Source of the DNA: Craterostigma plantagineum
Taxonomy: Eukaryota > Streptophyta > Magnoliopsida > Lamiales > Linderniaceae
NCBI GenBank assembly: GCA_027422505.1
Contig: JAPQWV010000334.1
Location: 558,001-622,000 of the forward strand
DNA: 64,000 nt
Reading direction: 5' to 3'
The notes under the pieces were generated by a model. It was not told the DNA's origin. It saw only the letters and a list, made by a program, of their open reading frames with translations, and searched no databases. The translations under genes and the position numbers were made by a program. Shown piece by piece: positions 21,901 through 32,950 of the stretch. Every line of letters begins with the position of its first letter. Position 1 is the first letter of the stretch.

Positions 21901-22685
21901 CGTGAATATCCCCTCTTTTAAGGAACTTTGTTTCCCTAAGCTTTGCTTTAATATTTTTGGGCCCAACTTTTGCATCTAGTCCACTATAATTATGGACCCA
22001 ATTTTATCCTTAACAAATAGGATTATATGTTCCCAATTTTATTAAGTTTTCACCTCTAGCTTCTATCGATGGTTTCTCCTACCAAAGTCTTGTTTTTCAT
22101 ACAAATATTATTTCTAAATCCAACTTCAAACTCCTTACCGAGTTAGCATTCTCACTAACACGAACTTAACCCAGTGCGAGATATGTAATGACGTAAAACA
22201 CATACTATGCACGAGGTTCATATAATCGCTTAACCTGAAATTCATGGGGTCATCTAAGCTCAAGTCGTGCACGCACCTTTATGGGTCATCATATTTCGAG
22301 AATTCGAGTAATACAATCTAGTCTCGTCAATATTATTCCTTCCATTGCCCCCCCCCCATTATATATTTTCGAAAAGTCCTTAGCAAATTAAATATTACTT
22401 AAGCACCAATTAAAATACACGGGATGCATACCGTCACGTAAGTTCATGATTGTATCCAAAATTCATGACGTCATGCAGGCATGCAATTCATCCATGAAAT
22501 TCACGTATATCACATAAAGGCATATAATATACGCACATTAGGCTTGAATTAATTATATGTCCTAAATAAAATTTTTCACTTAGGAGTCTAGCCCCTTAAC
22601 GTAATTATCCCAACGGTGTCCCTAATTAATTATTTACACCTTAATTATATCGTAAATCCCGTAATTAAATTTTACGGGTCTTACA
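18957..22685 (-). repeat. Gypsy-1 5' LTR (3,729 bp)
   Basis: Near-identical to 13115-16850. It includes the CGACAT array (20447-21515), the poly-C tract of 10 C (22348-22357) and the Gypsy-2-related part near its left end. Confidence 0.93.
20447..21515 (+). repeat. CGACAT interspersed-motif array in Gypsy-1 5' LTR
   Basis: The same array as 14607-15675 with a few substitutions, some of which gain or lose a motif (for example CGACAATT against CGACATTT near 20932). Confidence 0.85.
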
Positions 22686-22690
22686 CTCGA

Positions 22691-23282
22691 TCGAAAAACT
22701 TGGCGCGAGAAATTTTCTCGGTCAGAATCCGAAGTCAGCGCTAGAATCGTCATCACTAGCAATGATTTTAGTTAGAAATATTTCTCGAGCTTTATTCAGC
22801 GAAAAACTTTTTCGAGAGAGACCAATTTTGACTTTGCATGCGTAAAAACTATCTCTCGAAAAACTTTTTCGGTCAAACCTTTAACGTTTGACCAGGCGAA
22901 AATCATTTACACGCGAGAAACTTTTCTAGTCAACAAATTTATTTTGACTTGTCGAGAAACTTATTAACGTACTGTTTCTTTATGATCGAAATAAATTCAC
23001 GATCAGGAAATTTTTCTCGACCGAACGATTTTGAGCAATTTATTTCGCTCGTAAAATATTTCGCTGACAAACTTTCTCGCACGAGAACAGTACACAGTAT
23101 TTTCTATTTCGACGAAATTATTTTCAATCAAACTTTAAAGATTGAATTGAAAATAATTCTCGAACTAATTTTTCGAATCAAACGCTACTAACTAACTTTG
23201 TAACTTGTGAAGCACATTACATCATCTTCAAACCTTCAAAACACTTAACGAAGATCCTTCAACAACTCGACTACAATACAAA
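22691..23282 (+). other. Copia-3 leader, second part
   Basis: The leader resumes after Gypsy-1. It is dense in TCGAGAAA, TTTCTCGA and CGATCGAAA motifs and has no coding until the gag ATG at 23283. Confidence 0.7.
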
Positions 23283-23456
23283 ATGGATGCATACTCGCTC
23301 GGAAATGACAACCGTTCGCCGATCTTGCAACGAGGCGAATATACCGTGTGGAGAAGCCGCTTCTTAAATTTAATCGCTCTAAAAGATCAAGCTGAAAATC
23401 TACTGCAGTCTCTTGAAAAGGGACCGGCACAATTCTGGGTGCATGTACCCGGAGAT
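23283..23456 (+). pseudogene. gag: Copia-3 gag, 5' piece
   Basis: The first 58 codons of a UBN2-type Gag. MDAYSLGNDN, GEYTVWRSRFLN and GPAQFW match MDGLAIRSDN, GEYGIWKQRFIN and GPAQCW of Copia-1. It is cut after VHVPGD by Copia-4. The codons continue in the same frame at 42456 (DETATPP), after the GAGAT duplication. Confidence 0.88.
23452..23456 (+). other. Target-site duplication of Copia-4, left
   Basis: GAGAT here is repeated at 42454-42458, and at 55905-55909 in the duplicate, immediately outside the Copia-4 LTRs. Confidence 0.88.
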
Positions 23457-23808
23457 TGTAGAATATCATTTGTAATTGTGCTTGATTTCATTAGTTGTCC
23501 TTGTCATTAGGGGCTTTATTTGTATTAGTCTTTAGATTAAGGACTAGCTTCATATTTATACCAAGCTTGTTTGGTATAAATACTTGTAAATGAATTGAGC
23601 TGAATAGATAAAGTTTAGAGAATTGATCCGAAGGGCTTGCAATTCGATTTCTAGAGAGAGAAACAACAGTAACTTTCTCACTCTAATTGAATTCTCTCTC
23701 GTGTTCTTAACTTGAGTTTTTCGATCGAATTCAATTAATTATCTAAACGATCGAATTACTACGGATTCTAGCCTAGGATCGTAGAGTTGTTAATCTGAGG
23801 ACCTAACC
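23457..23808 (+). repeat. Copia-4 5' LTR (352 bp)
   Basis: TGTAGAATATC to GGACCTAACC; the last base is C where its partner has A. The TATA palindrome is at 23554-23581. It is closely similar to 42102-42453. Confidence 0.92.
23554..23581 (+). promoter_or_regulatory. TATA-box palindrome in Copia-4 5' LTR
   Basis: Perfect 11-bp arms ATTTATACCAA and TTGGTATAAAT around a 6-base loop, TATA in the right arm. Confidence 0.55.
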
Positions 23809-23810
23809 AT

Positions 23811-23822
23811 TGGTATCAGAGC
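23811..23822 (+). other. Primer-binding site, Copia-4
   Basis: TGGTATCAGAGC; the sequence after it follows the Copia-3 leader until Gypsy-2 starts at 24013. Confidence 0.9.
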
Positions 23823-24012
23823 AGATTCGTTCTGTTTTGAATCGTAAATTATTAGATTGGATCAAAATTTTATTTCGAACACTGTTCCATCGAAGAACAG
23901 ATTTGGCGCGAAAAGTTTTTTGATCCAATAGCTTAATTCCGTGCTTAATTGACTTCAATTTGATTTTTCAGTGCTAGATTAAGTGATAAATGATCATTGC
24001 GACTAGATCAGT

Positions 24013-26906
24013 TGTAGGACCCGAGTCCCCGCAAATTAGGTCGGCCAATAAATTTCGTATGTGACCAATGTGATTTCATGTTAATTTTGTATATGTTATA
24101 TGCTCATGTGATGTTACGAATTTTATGCTCGTGAGTGTTACAAGCACTATGTTCAATTAAGTGCCAAGGATATGAATTCGTGATGACCCCAACCTAGGAA
24201 AGGAGAATTTTTCGAAAATGATAAAGGAGAGGAAGATGCAATTTTAGATGGGCTAAGATTTCTTATGGACTAGGAACTTAATTATTATTGGGCTAGAACT
24301 TAATATTAGGCCCAAAGTTAGTTAAATCAAGTGAGGAGACAAGCCTTCCTCAAAATAAGGAAAACCCACGCCAACCTATGCCTCACCCCTCATATCTAAA
24401 TAAAATATCTAGCTAAAATTATAAAACTCCATAAGCATACTTGAAAACTAACGAAAGCAAGGGAAGGAAAAGAGGATTGAGCCGAGACGAAATCCACACC
24501 ATAAGCACCCCAAATTAGCTTAGGATATTGAATTGGTAAGTGAAATACCTTCCCTAAGCCCTAAGATTTCGTAATGTTGGTACTTCTAGGTGTATTAACC
24601 TTATTTAGAGCAACTAAGCTTAGGGAGGGTGCGGAACCCTAAAGTGTGAAGGAACGAGCTTACACAAAGAACCTTATTTGGACAAACTTATGATTGGATA
24701 GTTTAATATATGATTTAAAAGTTTTAACCCATACTTTTAAGCTAGAAAACATATGATTTTGGTAGAAAAGGTGAGGAATTTACGAGTTTCGATTAGGTTA
24801 ATGATAAGAGGGAGTTTCGATCGAATGTGACCACCCAAGGCACTTCCGATCTAAAGTAGGAAAGTAATTTCGATGTCTCGAGCGACACTTAGATAGACTT
24901 GGGTTTCGATTAAATTAATTTTCAAGAGAGTAAATTTATTGAGACACCAGTTTCGACCGAGACTCATTCTAATGCATGATTTTCGATCGAAACTCATATC
25001 AAATCCATGCCATCGATCGAAAATATCTAATCACTTTGCATGGTTTCGGTTGAAACTAGGGCGATGCCATGATGACCTAAGAACTCGGCGAAACTCAAGT
25101 TGATCGAAAGTAGAAGCGATCGAAACCCTGAAATTGATCGAAAATAGCTAACTAAGAGGGTTTCGACCGAAAGAAATCTCGGCGAAACCCCACCTCAAGC
25201 TCATGCAATCGATTTAAATTGACTTCCTCACCATGCATGGTTTGGGCGAAGGTAGATGACGCCATGCAGACGTGAGACGCGGCGAAGCTCATCCCACAAA
25301 TCGGGCGAAACAATGATGACGCAAGAATGACGAAAATGAGAGGCGAAACTAACCTAACTGAACTATCAAATTAAATTAGAAATAGATACAAACGAGTTTC
25401 GATTGAAACTAGTTGGTAATCCGGACTTTCGATCGAAAGCAATTAAGCGAACGAGTTTCGGGCGAAACTAATGTAAATTAGGAATTAGGTGGGACTTAAT
25501 CGAATTGGATGAATTTGGATTGGTCGAAACCTAACCCTAAGCTAGCACACTATCGCCGAGCTTAGAATTGAAATGTTTTAAGTTAGAAATTTGTAGTAAG
25601 GTAAATCGAACAAATTAGAAGAATAGCAACCTAGTATAACAACAATTAATTATTGCGATGAATTTGCTAAGAAAGCAGGATACTAACAAATTAACCTTTT
25701 TATTTAAAAAGGTCGAACGTTAGGAACGAACGAGGGCGTACGCTAATTGAGCTTGGACGACAAGTAAGCAGAAATCCAACTACGACACGTAACTTGCCTG
25801 CGTATGATTATGTGATTTCGTGCTTACGTGACTTTATGTGGAATGTGTACGTACGACATGATTTAATTTTATGCATGATAGCATGATCTGCATATTTTTA
25901 TGAGCATGGCATGAGCATTTGCACGCATGCGTAGTATATAAGACGCGAGGTACGAGCGTGCATAAGATCGCCTGTGTGAGATATATATATACTCGCCGAT
26001 ATTGGCGTTTGTGTCGACTCAATGAAGAGTCACGGCTCCCCTATGCAGCCATGGCGAATGATGCCATAAGCCTGTATAAGAGGCTGGGGGAACACCTCGT
26101 ATGCGGGAGATGCAACCTGGAGGATGCTGCCCGGGGCACGCGCTGAGTAAGGGAAGATTCCTTCGGGTGACCTTCTAGTGCGTGAACATAACCGGGAGGG
26201 AAGATTCATTCGGGTGACCTCCACGGTTAGTGGACTCAGTGTCGGCTACCAGTGAGAAGCGTCCGCGTGGAGGCCACACTGAGTAAGGGAAGATTCCTTC
26301 CGGTGACCTTCTAGTGTGTGAACCTCCGCATATGTACAAATCCCTAGTGGATTGAGATCTCTATGATAAGGCGCATAGTGGGATAGAAAGCCGAGGGCCC
26401 ATATGATGTACGAGTCAAGAAAAGAGTATTGAGTGTAAGAAAAGAGTACGAGTATAAGAAAAAGAGTATGAGCGTTAGAAAACGACGGCGTGGATTGTCG
26501 ATCGTTAGGACACGTGCATACATGCATAATTTCTGCTTACTAAGCCTCAGTGGCTCATCCTTACGTTACGTGTTGTAGGTACGGACGATCACGGTACGTG
26601 ACCCGATTTTTACGCAAGGCCAATCTTTTGAAGCTATCCGGCTGCTTTTGAGGTGGGAGTGTGTGTATGGATGACGACCTGTGAAGGCCGGGCACATCGG
26701 AAGCTTTTGCTGCACACACACGCACTTATATTTTGTGTAGATACGATCAGGAAACTGTAGAACATTCTTTGACTTGTATGTAAGACTTCCGCACGCAGTT
26801 TTAAAAATGAAAAATTTTATCCGTAATTTCATGCCTTTGCGCGACAACACACCATTAAGCACTTAGGATTAGAACGGAATACGAGGTCGGACGACGGGTC
26901 CTGACA
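24013..26906 (+). repeat. Gypsy-2 5' LTR (2,894 bp)
   Basis: TGTAGGACCC to GTCCTGACA, then the PBS. The left half (24830-25570) is rich in GATCGAAA, TTTCGATCGAAA and GGGCGAAAC motifs. The right part (25900-26600) is homologous, inverted, to 13480-14050 of Gypsy-1. Two near-identical 41-bp segments at 26147-26187 and 26281-26321 form a direct repeat. Confidence 0.92.
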
Positions 26907-26909
26907 GAG

Positions 26910-26921
26910 TGGTATCAGAGC
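26910..26921 (+). other. Primer-binding site, Gypsy-2
   Basis: TGGTATCAGAGC three bases after the LTR end. Confidence 0.92.
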
Positions 26922-27061
26922 TTCGGTCACAGGTCATGCAGACTGTCCATACACACACACTCAAAAGCGCAGAAGCGGCCTTGCTTGTAAGTATCATGTC
27001 ATGTGAATTCTTTGTATGGTTTGATTTATTGGCCTTAGGAAATTGTCAGGATAGGTTGAGA

Positions 27062-28008
27062 ATGGTAAGACTTAGGGGGGAAGGAAGTAGGGAATCAGAT
27101 CAGGGCAGGGATACCAATAACCCTCCCGATAGCCGAGATGCTACTATCCTGCAACTCATTGAACTGGTCCGGCAACAATCGGCCCAGATTCAGCAGCTGA
27201 TCCAACAGCAAAACGCTGGGGGACAATCAGCTAACTTACCTCCCCCACCTGAGCGAATCGAGATGATCGGGGCGAGATTCCGAAAGCTTAACCCTCCGAT
27301 GTTCGAGGATGCTGTAGACCCCACCTCAGCCGAGGACTGGCTCAGGACTCTGGACAATATGTTACAGCATAGCCGCACACCTGAGGCGGAGAAAGTCATG
27401 TGCGCTGCCTACCTTCTGAGGGGGAGCGCTGGGCACTGGTGGGATACCATCTCAGCCATCGAGAACCCACAAATGATGAGCTGGGATCGGTTTAAGGAGT
27501 TATTTCGAGGGAAGTACTACACCGCCCCCGTCAGAGCCCAGAGGATGAACGAGTTCATCAACCTCCGCCAAGGGGCGATGACAGTGGCGGAGTACATCAA
27601 GAAGTTCGAGCAGCTATCAAGGTTCGCTGCTCACATGGTCATATCCCGAGCTGTACCGCGATATGAGTATGGCAGGAGTATAAGGAGCCACGTATGCACA
27701 AGTGGCTGAGAGGGCGCTTGTGGCAGAGCAGGCATAGGCCAGAATTGCTCGCGCCCAGGAAGCGAAGCGCAAGTTCGTACAAGGGCCGCAAGGGAGCGGA
27801 AGCAACCCAAAGCGACAGTTTGTAGCCAAGGGTGGGAAGCCGAACTTCCAAAACCGACCTGGACCACCCCCGCCGTTCAAACCAAACCAGGGTAGACCCC
27901 AGCTAGATCTACCCGTATGCCCGAAATGTGCACGGAAGTACACATGAGTTTGCAACTCCCAGAACGCTACGTGCTTCAAATGTGGCAAGACGGGCCACTA
28001 CCTAGGGC
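27062..28008 (+). pseudogene. gag: Gypsy-2 gag, broken
   Basis: Retrotrans_gag protein very like that of Gypsy-1 (MVRLRGEGSR, ERIEMIGARFRKL, GSAGHWWDTI, FRGKYYT, MTVAEYIKKFEQLSRFAAHMV). About 35 to 40 bases are missing after AAHMV (near 27640), which shifts the frame; the frame stops at 27709. The homologous reading continues in another frame (ELYRDMSMAG, AERALVAEQA) with further stops near 27738 and 27948. The zinc-knuckle region is recognisable (CPKCARK near 27920, CFKCGKTGHY near 27975), but the last Cys context is disturbed. Confidence 0.85.
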
Positions 28009-28357
28009 ATGTCCGGAAGCGGATCCGGAAGCCAAGCTGGAAACCAGGCAGCACCACTAAGGTTACCGGCTAGGGTTTTCACCATAACCTCCGAGGAAGC
28101 GGAAAACAACCCGGTCGTGGTAACAGGTACCCTCCTCGTCTATGAAACCCCTACATGCATCCTAGTCGACTCAGGAGCGACACACTCGTTCGCGTCTACT
28201 AAGTACGTCGCAAGAGTAGGAGTCACGCCTCACCGAGTTAGTGTGAGTTTAGGGTAACAGTTCCAAATGGGAATCCCACCCAAACAGGCCACGTCCTAAG
28301 GGATTTCCCAATAATAATCGGGATAGGGAACTACCAATAGACCTCATAATAATTCCT
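28009..28357 (+). pseudogene. pol: Gypsy-2 aspartic protease region
   Basis: The retropepsin that would cut the polyprotein. The active-site motif LVDSGATHSF is at about 28165-28195, preceded by RVFTITSEEAE. The frame stops at 28257; one shift there restores the downstream reading ([12 protein letters not shown]) that runs into RT. Confidence 0.85.
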
Positions 28358-30253
28358 ATGAATGACTATGAGGTGATCCTCAGAATGGATTGGCTATCAA
28401 AGTATGGAGCCGTCATAGACTGGCACCGCAAGATAGTCACACTCAATACGGACGGGAATGAACCCCTCAAGTTCGTAGGAACTAGCAAGGGGGCTATGAT
28501 CTCTAGAATATCAGCGTTAAAAGCCCAACGACTGATCAAATCAGGGTGCGAAGCCTATCCAGTATTCGCTATCAAGTCGGAAGGAAACGCCTCCCCGAAA
28601 TTCGAGGAAGTGCCGGTAGTTAAGGGATTCCCCGACATATTTCTCGAGGAACTACCGGGGCTACCATCCGAGCGGGAAATAGAATTTGCCATAGATCTGG
28701 TACCTGGAGCGGCGCCAATATCTAAGACCCCATACCGGCTAGCACTGACGGAAATTAAGGAGTTAAAGGACCAACTAGACGAACTCATGCAGAAGGAGTT
28801 CATACAGCCGAGTTTCTCTCCCTGGGGAGCGCCGGTGCTATTCGTTAAGAAGAAGGACGGGTCCATGCGATTATGCATCGACTATAGGGAGCTGAACAAG
28901 CTAACGATCAAGAACAAGTACCCACTCCCTAGGATAGACGATCTGTTCGACCAATTACAAGGTGTAACGATTTTCTCTAAGATCGATCTAAGGTCGGGCT
29001 ATCATCAGTTAAGAATTCGGAAGGAAGATGTCCCGAAGACAGCCTTTAGCACCCGCTATGGCCACTACGAGTTTCTGGTGATGCCATTCGGGTTTACTAA
29101 CGCGCCAGCAGCCTTTATGGACTTAATGAACCGGGTGTTCAAGCCATATTTAGATAGGTTTGTCATCGTCTTCATTGATGACATCCTAATCTACTCAAGG
29201 ACAAAGGAGGAACATGAAGAACACCTGGGGATAGTTCTGGGTATACTACGGGAGAAGCAACTGTACGCCAAGTTCAAAAAGTGCAAATTTTGGCTCGACC
29301 AAGTTGCCTTCTTGGGGCATATAGTATCAGGAGAAGGGATTTCTGTAGACCCGAACAAGATAGAAGCCATTAGCAACTGGCCCAGACCGACCAATGTAAC
29401 GGAAGTACGGAGTTTCCTCGGTCTGGCGGGTTACTACAGGAAGTTCATCAAGGATTTCTCAAAGATAGCGTCTACACTGACGAAGCTGACCAGGAAAAAT
29501 ACGCTATTTCAGTGGACCACAGAATGCGAACAGAGCTTTCAAGAGTTGAAAGAACGGCTCACAACGGCCCCAGTTCTCACAATACCAGCGGGAACTGGAG
29601 GGTTTACAGTCTATAGAGATGCGTCGAAGAACGGGCTAGGATGTGTGCTAATGCAGAACGGGAATGTAGTAGCATACGCTTCTCGCCAACTGAAGGAGTA
29701 CGGGAAGAATTACCCGATGCACGACCTAGAGCTCGCGGCAGTGGTCTTTGCTCTCAAGATCTGGAGGCATTACCTCTATGGAGAGTGGTGTGAGATATAC
29801 ACGGACCACAAGAGCCTCAAGTACTTCTTTACTCAAAAGGAACTGAATATGAGGCAGAGGAGGTGGTTAGAGTTAGTCAAGGATTACGATTGCGTGATCA
29901 ACTATCACCCAGGCAAGGCGAATGTAGTAGCCGATGCCTTAAGCCGAAAAGCAGTAAGTACAGAACTGCAACTACTGGAAGTAGAAGTCGTACGGTTAGG
30001 CGAAGTTGAGGCGCAACTAGCCGCCTTAACTTTGCAACCGACGCTGCTAGAGCAAATTAAGGCGGCGCAGGAAGCAGACGAGGTTTACACGAAGATCAAA
30101 GAAGCGCAACCGGAACAACCGACAGGAGACCTCATAATACGGGAAGACGGACGGCTGTACTTCAAGAACCGGTTGTACGTGCCAGACGACGCCGAACTAA
30201 GACGACTGATAATGATAGAAGCACACGCCACGGCGTACTCTGTACATCCATGA
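28358..30253 (+). CDS. pol: Gypsy-2 reverse transcriptase and RNase H
   Basis: 631 uninterrupted codons of the Pol polyprotein, which copies element RNA into DNA. RT runs from about residue 110 to 300: [10 protein letters not shown] near 170, [12 protein letters not shown] near 210, and the catalytic FIDDILIY near 270. RNase H runs from about 400 to 520, with the first Asp in DASKNGLGC near 422 and [15 protein letters not shown] near 517. The stop at 30251-30253 is a TGA after VHP where Gypsy-3 has GGA; the integrase zinc finger follows in the same phase. So this is a nonsense mutation inside a once longer polyprotein, not a natural end. Confidence 0.92.
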   Translation: MNDYEVILRMDWLSKYGAVIDWHRKIVTLNTDGNEPLKFVGTSKGAMISRISALKAQRLIKSGCEAYPVFAIKSEGNASPKFEEVPVVKGFPDIFLEELPGLPSEREIEFAIDLVPGAAPISKTPYRLALTEIKELKDQLDELMQKEFIQPSFSPWGAPVLFVKKKDGSMRLCIDYRELNKLTIKNKYPLPRIDDLFDQLQGVTIFSKIDLRSGYHQLRIRKEDVPKTAFSTRYGHYEFLVMPFGFTNAPAAFMDLMNRVFKPYLDRFVIVFIDDILIYSRTKEEHEEHLGIVLGILREKQLYAKFKKCKFWLDQVAFLGHIVSGEGISVDPNKIEAISNWPRPTNVTEVRSFLGLAGYYRKFIKDFSKIASTLTKLTRKNTLFQWTTECEQSFQELKERLTTAPVLTIPAGTGGFTVYRDASKNGLGCVLMQNGNVVAYASRQLKEYGKNYPMHDLELAAVVFALKIWRHYLYGEWCEIYTDHKSLKYFFTQKELNMRQRRWLELVKDYDCVINYHPGKANVVADALSRKAVSTELQLLEVEVVRLGEVEAQLAALTLQPTLLEQIKAAQEADEVYTKIKEAQPEQPTGDLIIREDGRLYFKNRLYVPDDAELRRLIMIEAHATAYSVHP

Positions 30254-31481
30254 GCAACGAAGATGTACAGAGGCTTAAAGGAAAATTACTGGTGGCCAGG
30301 CATGAAAAAGGACATCGCGGCTTTCGTAAGTCAATGCATGACGTGTCAGCAGATAGAAGCCGAGCATCAAAGGCCGGCGAGAACTCTGCAACCGTTACCC
30401 ATTCCGGAATGGAAATGGGATAACATTACCATGGATTTCGTAGTAGGGCTACCGAAGAACGCCAAAGGGCATGACGCGATTTGGGTGATCATCGATCGAT
30501 TAACCAAGTCTGCCCATTTCCTACCGGTTGGTACGACGTTCTCCATGGAACGATACGCGGAGCTGTACATTCAGGAGATAGTACGACTACACGGCGTTCC
30601 ATCGTCGATAGTCTCGGATCGCGACTCCAGATTTCTGTCGAAATTCTGGACGAGCTTGCAAAAGGCGATGGAACGAAGCTATCTTTTAGTACCGCCTACC
30701 ATCCGCTGACGGACAGTCAATCCGAGCGAACAATTCAGAAACTAGAGGACATGCTCCGAGCGTGTGTACTCGATTTCAAAGGGAATTGGAGTAGGTGCCT
30801 CCCACTGATCGAGTTCTCGTACAACAATAGCTACCACGTCACCATTGGGATGGCCCCATACGAAGCGCTATATGGGCGTAGGTGCAGGTCCCCATTACAT
30901 TGGGACGAGGTCGGAGAACGGGCGATGTTAGGCCCCGATATAGTACGAGAAATGATGGAAACCATTTCTACGATACGAGAAATAATGCGAACGGCACAGA
31001 GTCGATAGAAAAGTTACGCAGATCGAAGACGTCGACCACTGGAATTCGAAGAAGATGATATGGTGTTCGTCAAGGTATCGCCAATGAAGGGCGTGAAAAG
31101 ATTCGGGAGGAAAGGGAAGCTAAGCCCTAGGTACATAGGGCCATTCAAAATCGTAAAAAGGGTTGGTGAGGTAGCCTATCGACTAGAGCTCCAGCATCGC
31201 TACCACAAGTACATGACGTGTTCCACGTCTCAACCCTACGGAAGTACCTAGCCGACCCGAATCATGTCCTAGGAAATGAGTCCCTACATCAACAATTGAA
31301 ATCGGATCTGAGTTACGACGAGGTTCCGGTGGAAATATTGATGTACGAGACCAAGAGACTTAGGAATAAAGATATTCCTCTAGTGAAAGTGTTATGGCGG
31401 AACCAATCTACGAAAGAAGCCACATGGGAACAGGAGGACGAAATGAGAATTCGTTACCCCGAGTTGTTTCACACGGGTTGA
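30254..31481 (+). pseudogene. pol: Gypsy-2 integrase and chromodomain-like tail, broken
   Basis: Integrase inserts the DNA copy. The zinc finger is completed by CMTC near 30340, with its His residues just before the preceding stop. The catalytic core shows TMDF (near 30430), VSDRDSRF (near 30610) and QSERTIQ (near 30725). One base is lost near 30690, shifting the frame. A TAG at 31006-31008 replaces a Gln codon, and another shift lies near 31200. The GPFKIVKRV segment (near 31145) precedes a C-terminal chromodomain-like stretch (EILMYETKRLRNKD, EATWEQEDEMR, YPELF), ending at TGA 31479-31481. Such a tail is typical of chromoviruses. Confidence 0.9.
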
Positions 31482-31500
31482 TTTCGGGGGCGAAATCCTC

Positions 31501-31515
31501 CTTAAGGGGGGAGGA
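31501..31515 (+). other. Polypurine tract of Gypsy-2
   Basis: TTAAGGGGGGAGGA directly before the 3' LTR TGTAGGACCC. Confidence 0.85.
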
Positions 31516-32950
31516 TGTAGGACCCGAGTCCCCGCAAATTAAGTCGGCCAATAAATTTCGTATGTGACCAATGTGATTTCATGTTAATTTTGTATATGTT
31601 ATATGCTCATGTGATGTTACAAATTTTATGCTCGTGAGTGTTACAAGCATTATGTGCAATTAAGTGCCAAGGATATGAATTCGTGATGACCCCAACCTAG
31701 GAAAGGAGAATTTTTCGAAAATGATAAAGGAGAGGAAGATGCAATTTTAGATGGGGTAAGATTTCTTATGGACTAGGAACTTAATTAATATTGGGCTAGA
31801 ACTTAATATTAGGCACAAAGTGAGTTAAATCAAGTGAGGAGACAAGCCTTCCTCAAAATAAGGAAAACCCACGCCAACCTATGCCTCACCCCTCATATCT
31901 AAATAAAATATCTAGCTAAAATTATTAAAACACCATAAGCATACTTGAAAACTAACGAAAGCAAGGGAAGGAAAAGAGGATTGAGCCGAGACGAAATCCA
32001 CACCATAAGCACCCCAAATTAGCTTAGGATCTTGAATTGGTAAGTGAAATACCTTCCCTAAGCCCTAAGATTTCGTAATGTTGGTATTTCTAGGTGTATT
32101 AACCTTATTTAGAGCAACTAAGCTTATGGAGGGTGCGGAACCCTAAAGTGTGAAGGAACGAGCTTACACAAAGAACCTTATTTGGATAAACTTATGATTG
32201 GATAGTTTAATATATGATTTAAAAGTTTTAACTCATACTTTTAAGCTAGAAATCATATGATTTTGGTAGAAAAGGGGTGGAATTTATGAGTTTCGATTAG
32301 GTTAATGATAAGAGGGAGTTTCGATCGAATGTGACCAACCAAGGCACTTCCGACCAAAAGTAGGAAAGTAATTTCGATGTCTCGAGCGACACTTAGATAG
32401 ACTTGGGTTTCGATTAAATTAATTTGTAAGAGGGTAAATTTATTGAGACACGAGTTTCGACCGAGACACATTCTAATGCATGAGTTTCGATCGAAACTCA
32501 TATCAAATCCATGCCATCGACCGAAAATAGCTAATCACTTTGTATGGTTTCGGTCGAAGCTAGGGCGATGCCATGATGACCTAAGAACTCGGCGAAACTC
32601 AAGTTGATCGAAAGTAGAAGCGATCGAAACCCTGAAATTGATCGAAAATAGCTAACTAAGAGGGTTTCGACCGAAAGAAATCTCGGCGAAACCCCACCTC
32701 AAGCTCATGCAATCGATTTAAATTGACTTCTTCACCATGCATGGTTTTGGACGAAGGTAGATGACGCCATGCAGACGTGAGACGCGGCGAAGCTCATCCC
32801 ACAAATCGGGCGAAACAATGATGACGCAAGAATGACGAAAATGAGAGGCAAAACTAACCTAACTGAACTATCAAATTAAATTAGAAATAGATACAAACGA
32901 GTTTCGATTGAAACTAGTTGGTAATCCGGACTTTTGATCGAAAGCAATTA
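31516..32950 (+). repeat. Gypsy-2 3' LTR, right half deleted
   Basis: It matches 24013-25445 through GAAAGCAATTA and then switches to copia pol sequence. About 1.46 kb of the LTR is missing. Differences from the 5' LTR look like 1 to 3 percent by eye, older than Gypsy-1. Confidence 0.9.

Larger units (their letters stand above)
13115..22685 (-). mobile_element. Gypsy-1: complete gag-only element with 3.7-kb LTRs
   Basis: A minus-strand element with two nearly identical LTRs (13115-16850 and 18957-22685), a PBS, a polypurine tract, and a perfect 5-bp target duplication CTCGA on both sides (13110-13114 and 22686-22690). The interior is only about 2.1 kb and has an intact gag but no protease, RT, RNase H or integrase. 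By hand I see roughly 20 to 25 substitutions between the LTRs, well under 1 percent, so the insertion is recent. It fits the non-autonomous terminal-repeat-with-GAG type and would need enzymes in trans. Its gag is closest here to Gypsy-2, a chromovirus. Confidence 0.92.
24013..32950 (+). mobile_element. Gypsy-2: chromovirus, 3' LTR truncated
   Basis: A plus-strand Ty3/gypsy element in the Copia-4 leader. The 5' LTR is 24013-26906. The PBS, gag, protease, RT, RNase H, integrase and a C-terminal chromodomain-like segment follow, then a polypurine tract and the first 1,435 bp of the 3' LTR. Gene order and the chromodomain place it in the chromoviruses, Tekay/Del-like. Few lesions are visible: a deletion in gag, four stops and a few frameshifts. 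The right target duplication was lost in the deletion. Confidence 0.92.

Noticed and set aside
23451..23457. Deletion by GGAGAT microhomology joining Copia-3 gag to an LTR
   Set aside because: The gag resumes in frame after the second LTR at 42454 with GAGAT repeated, so it is a target-site duplication of a complete insertion.
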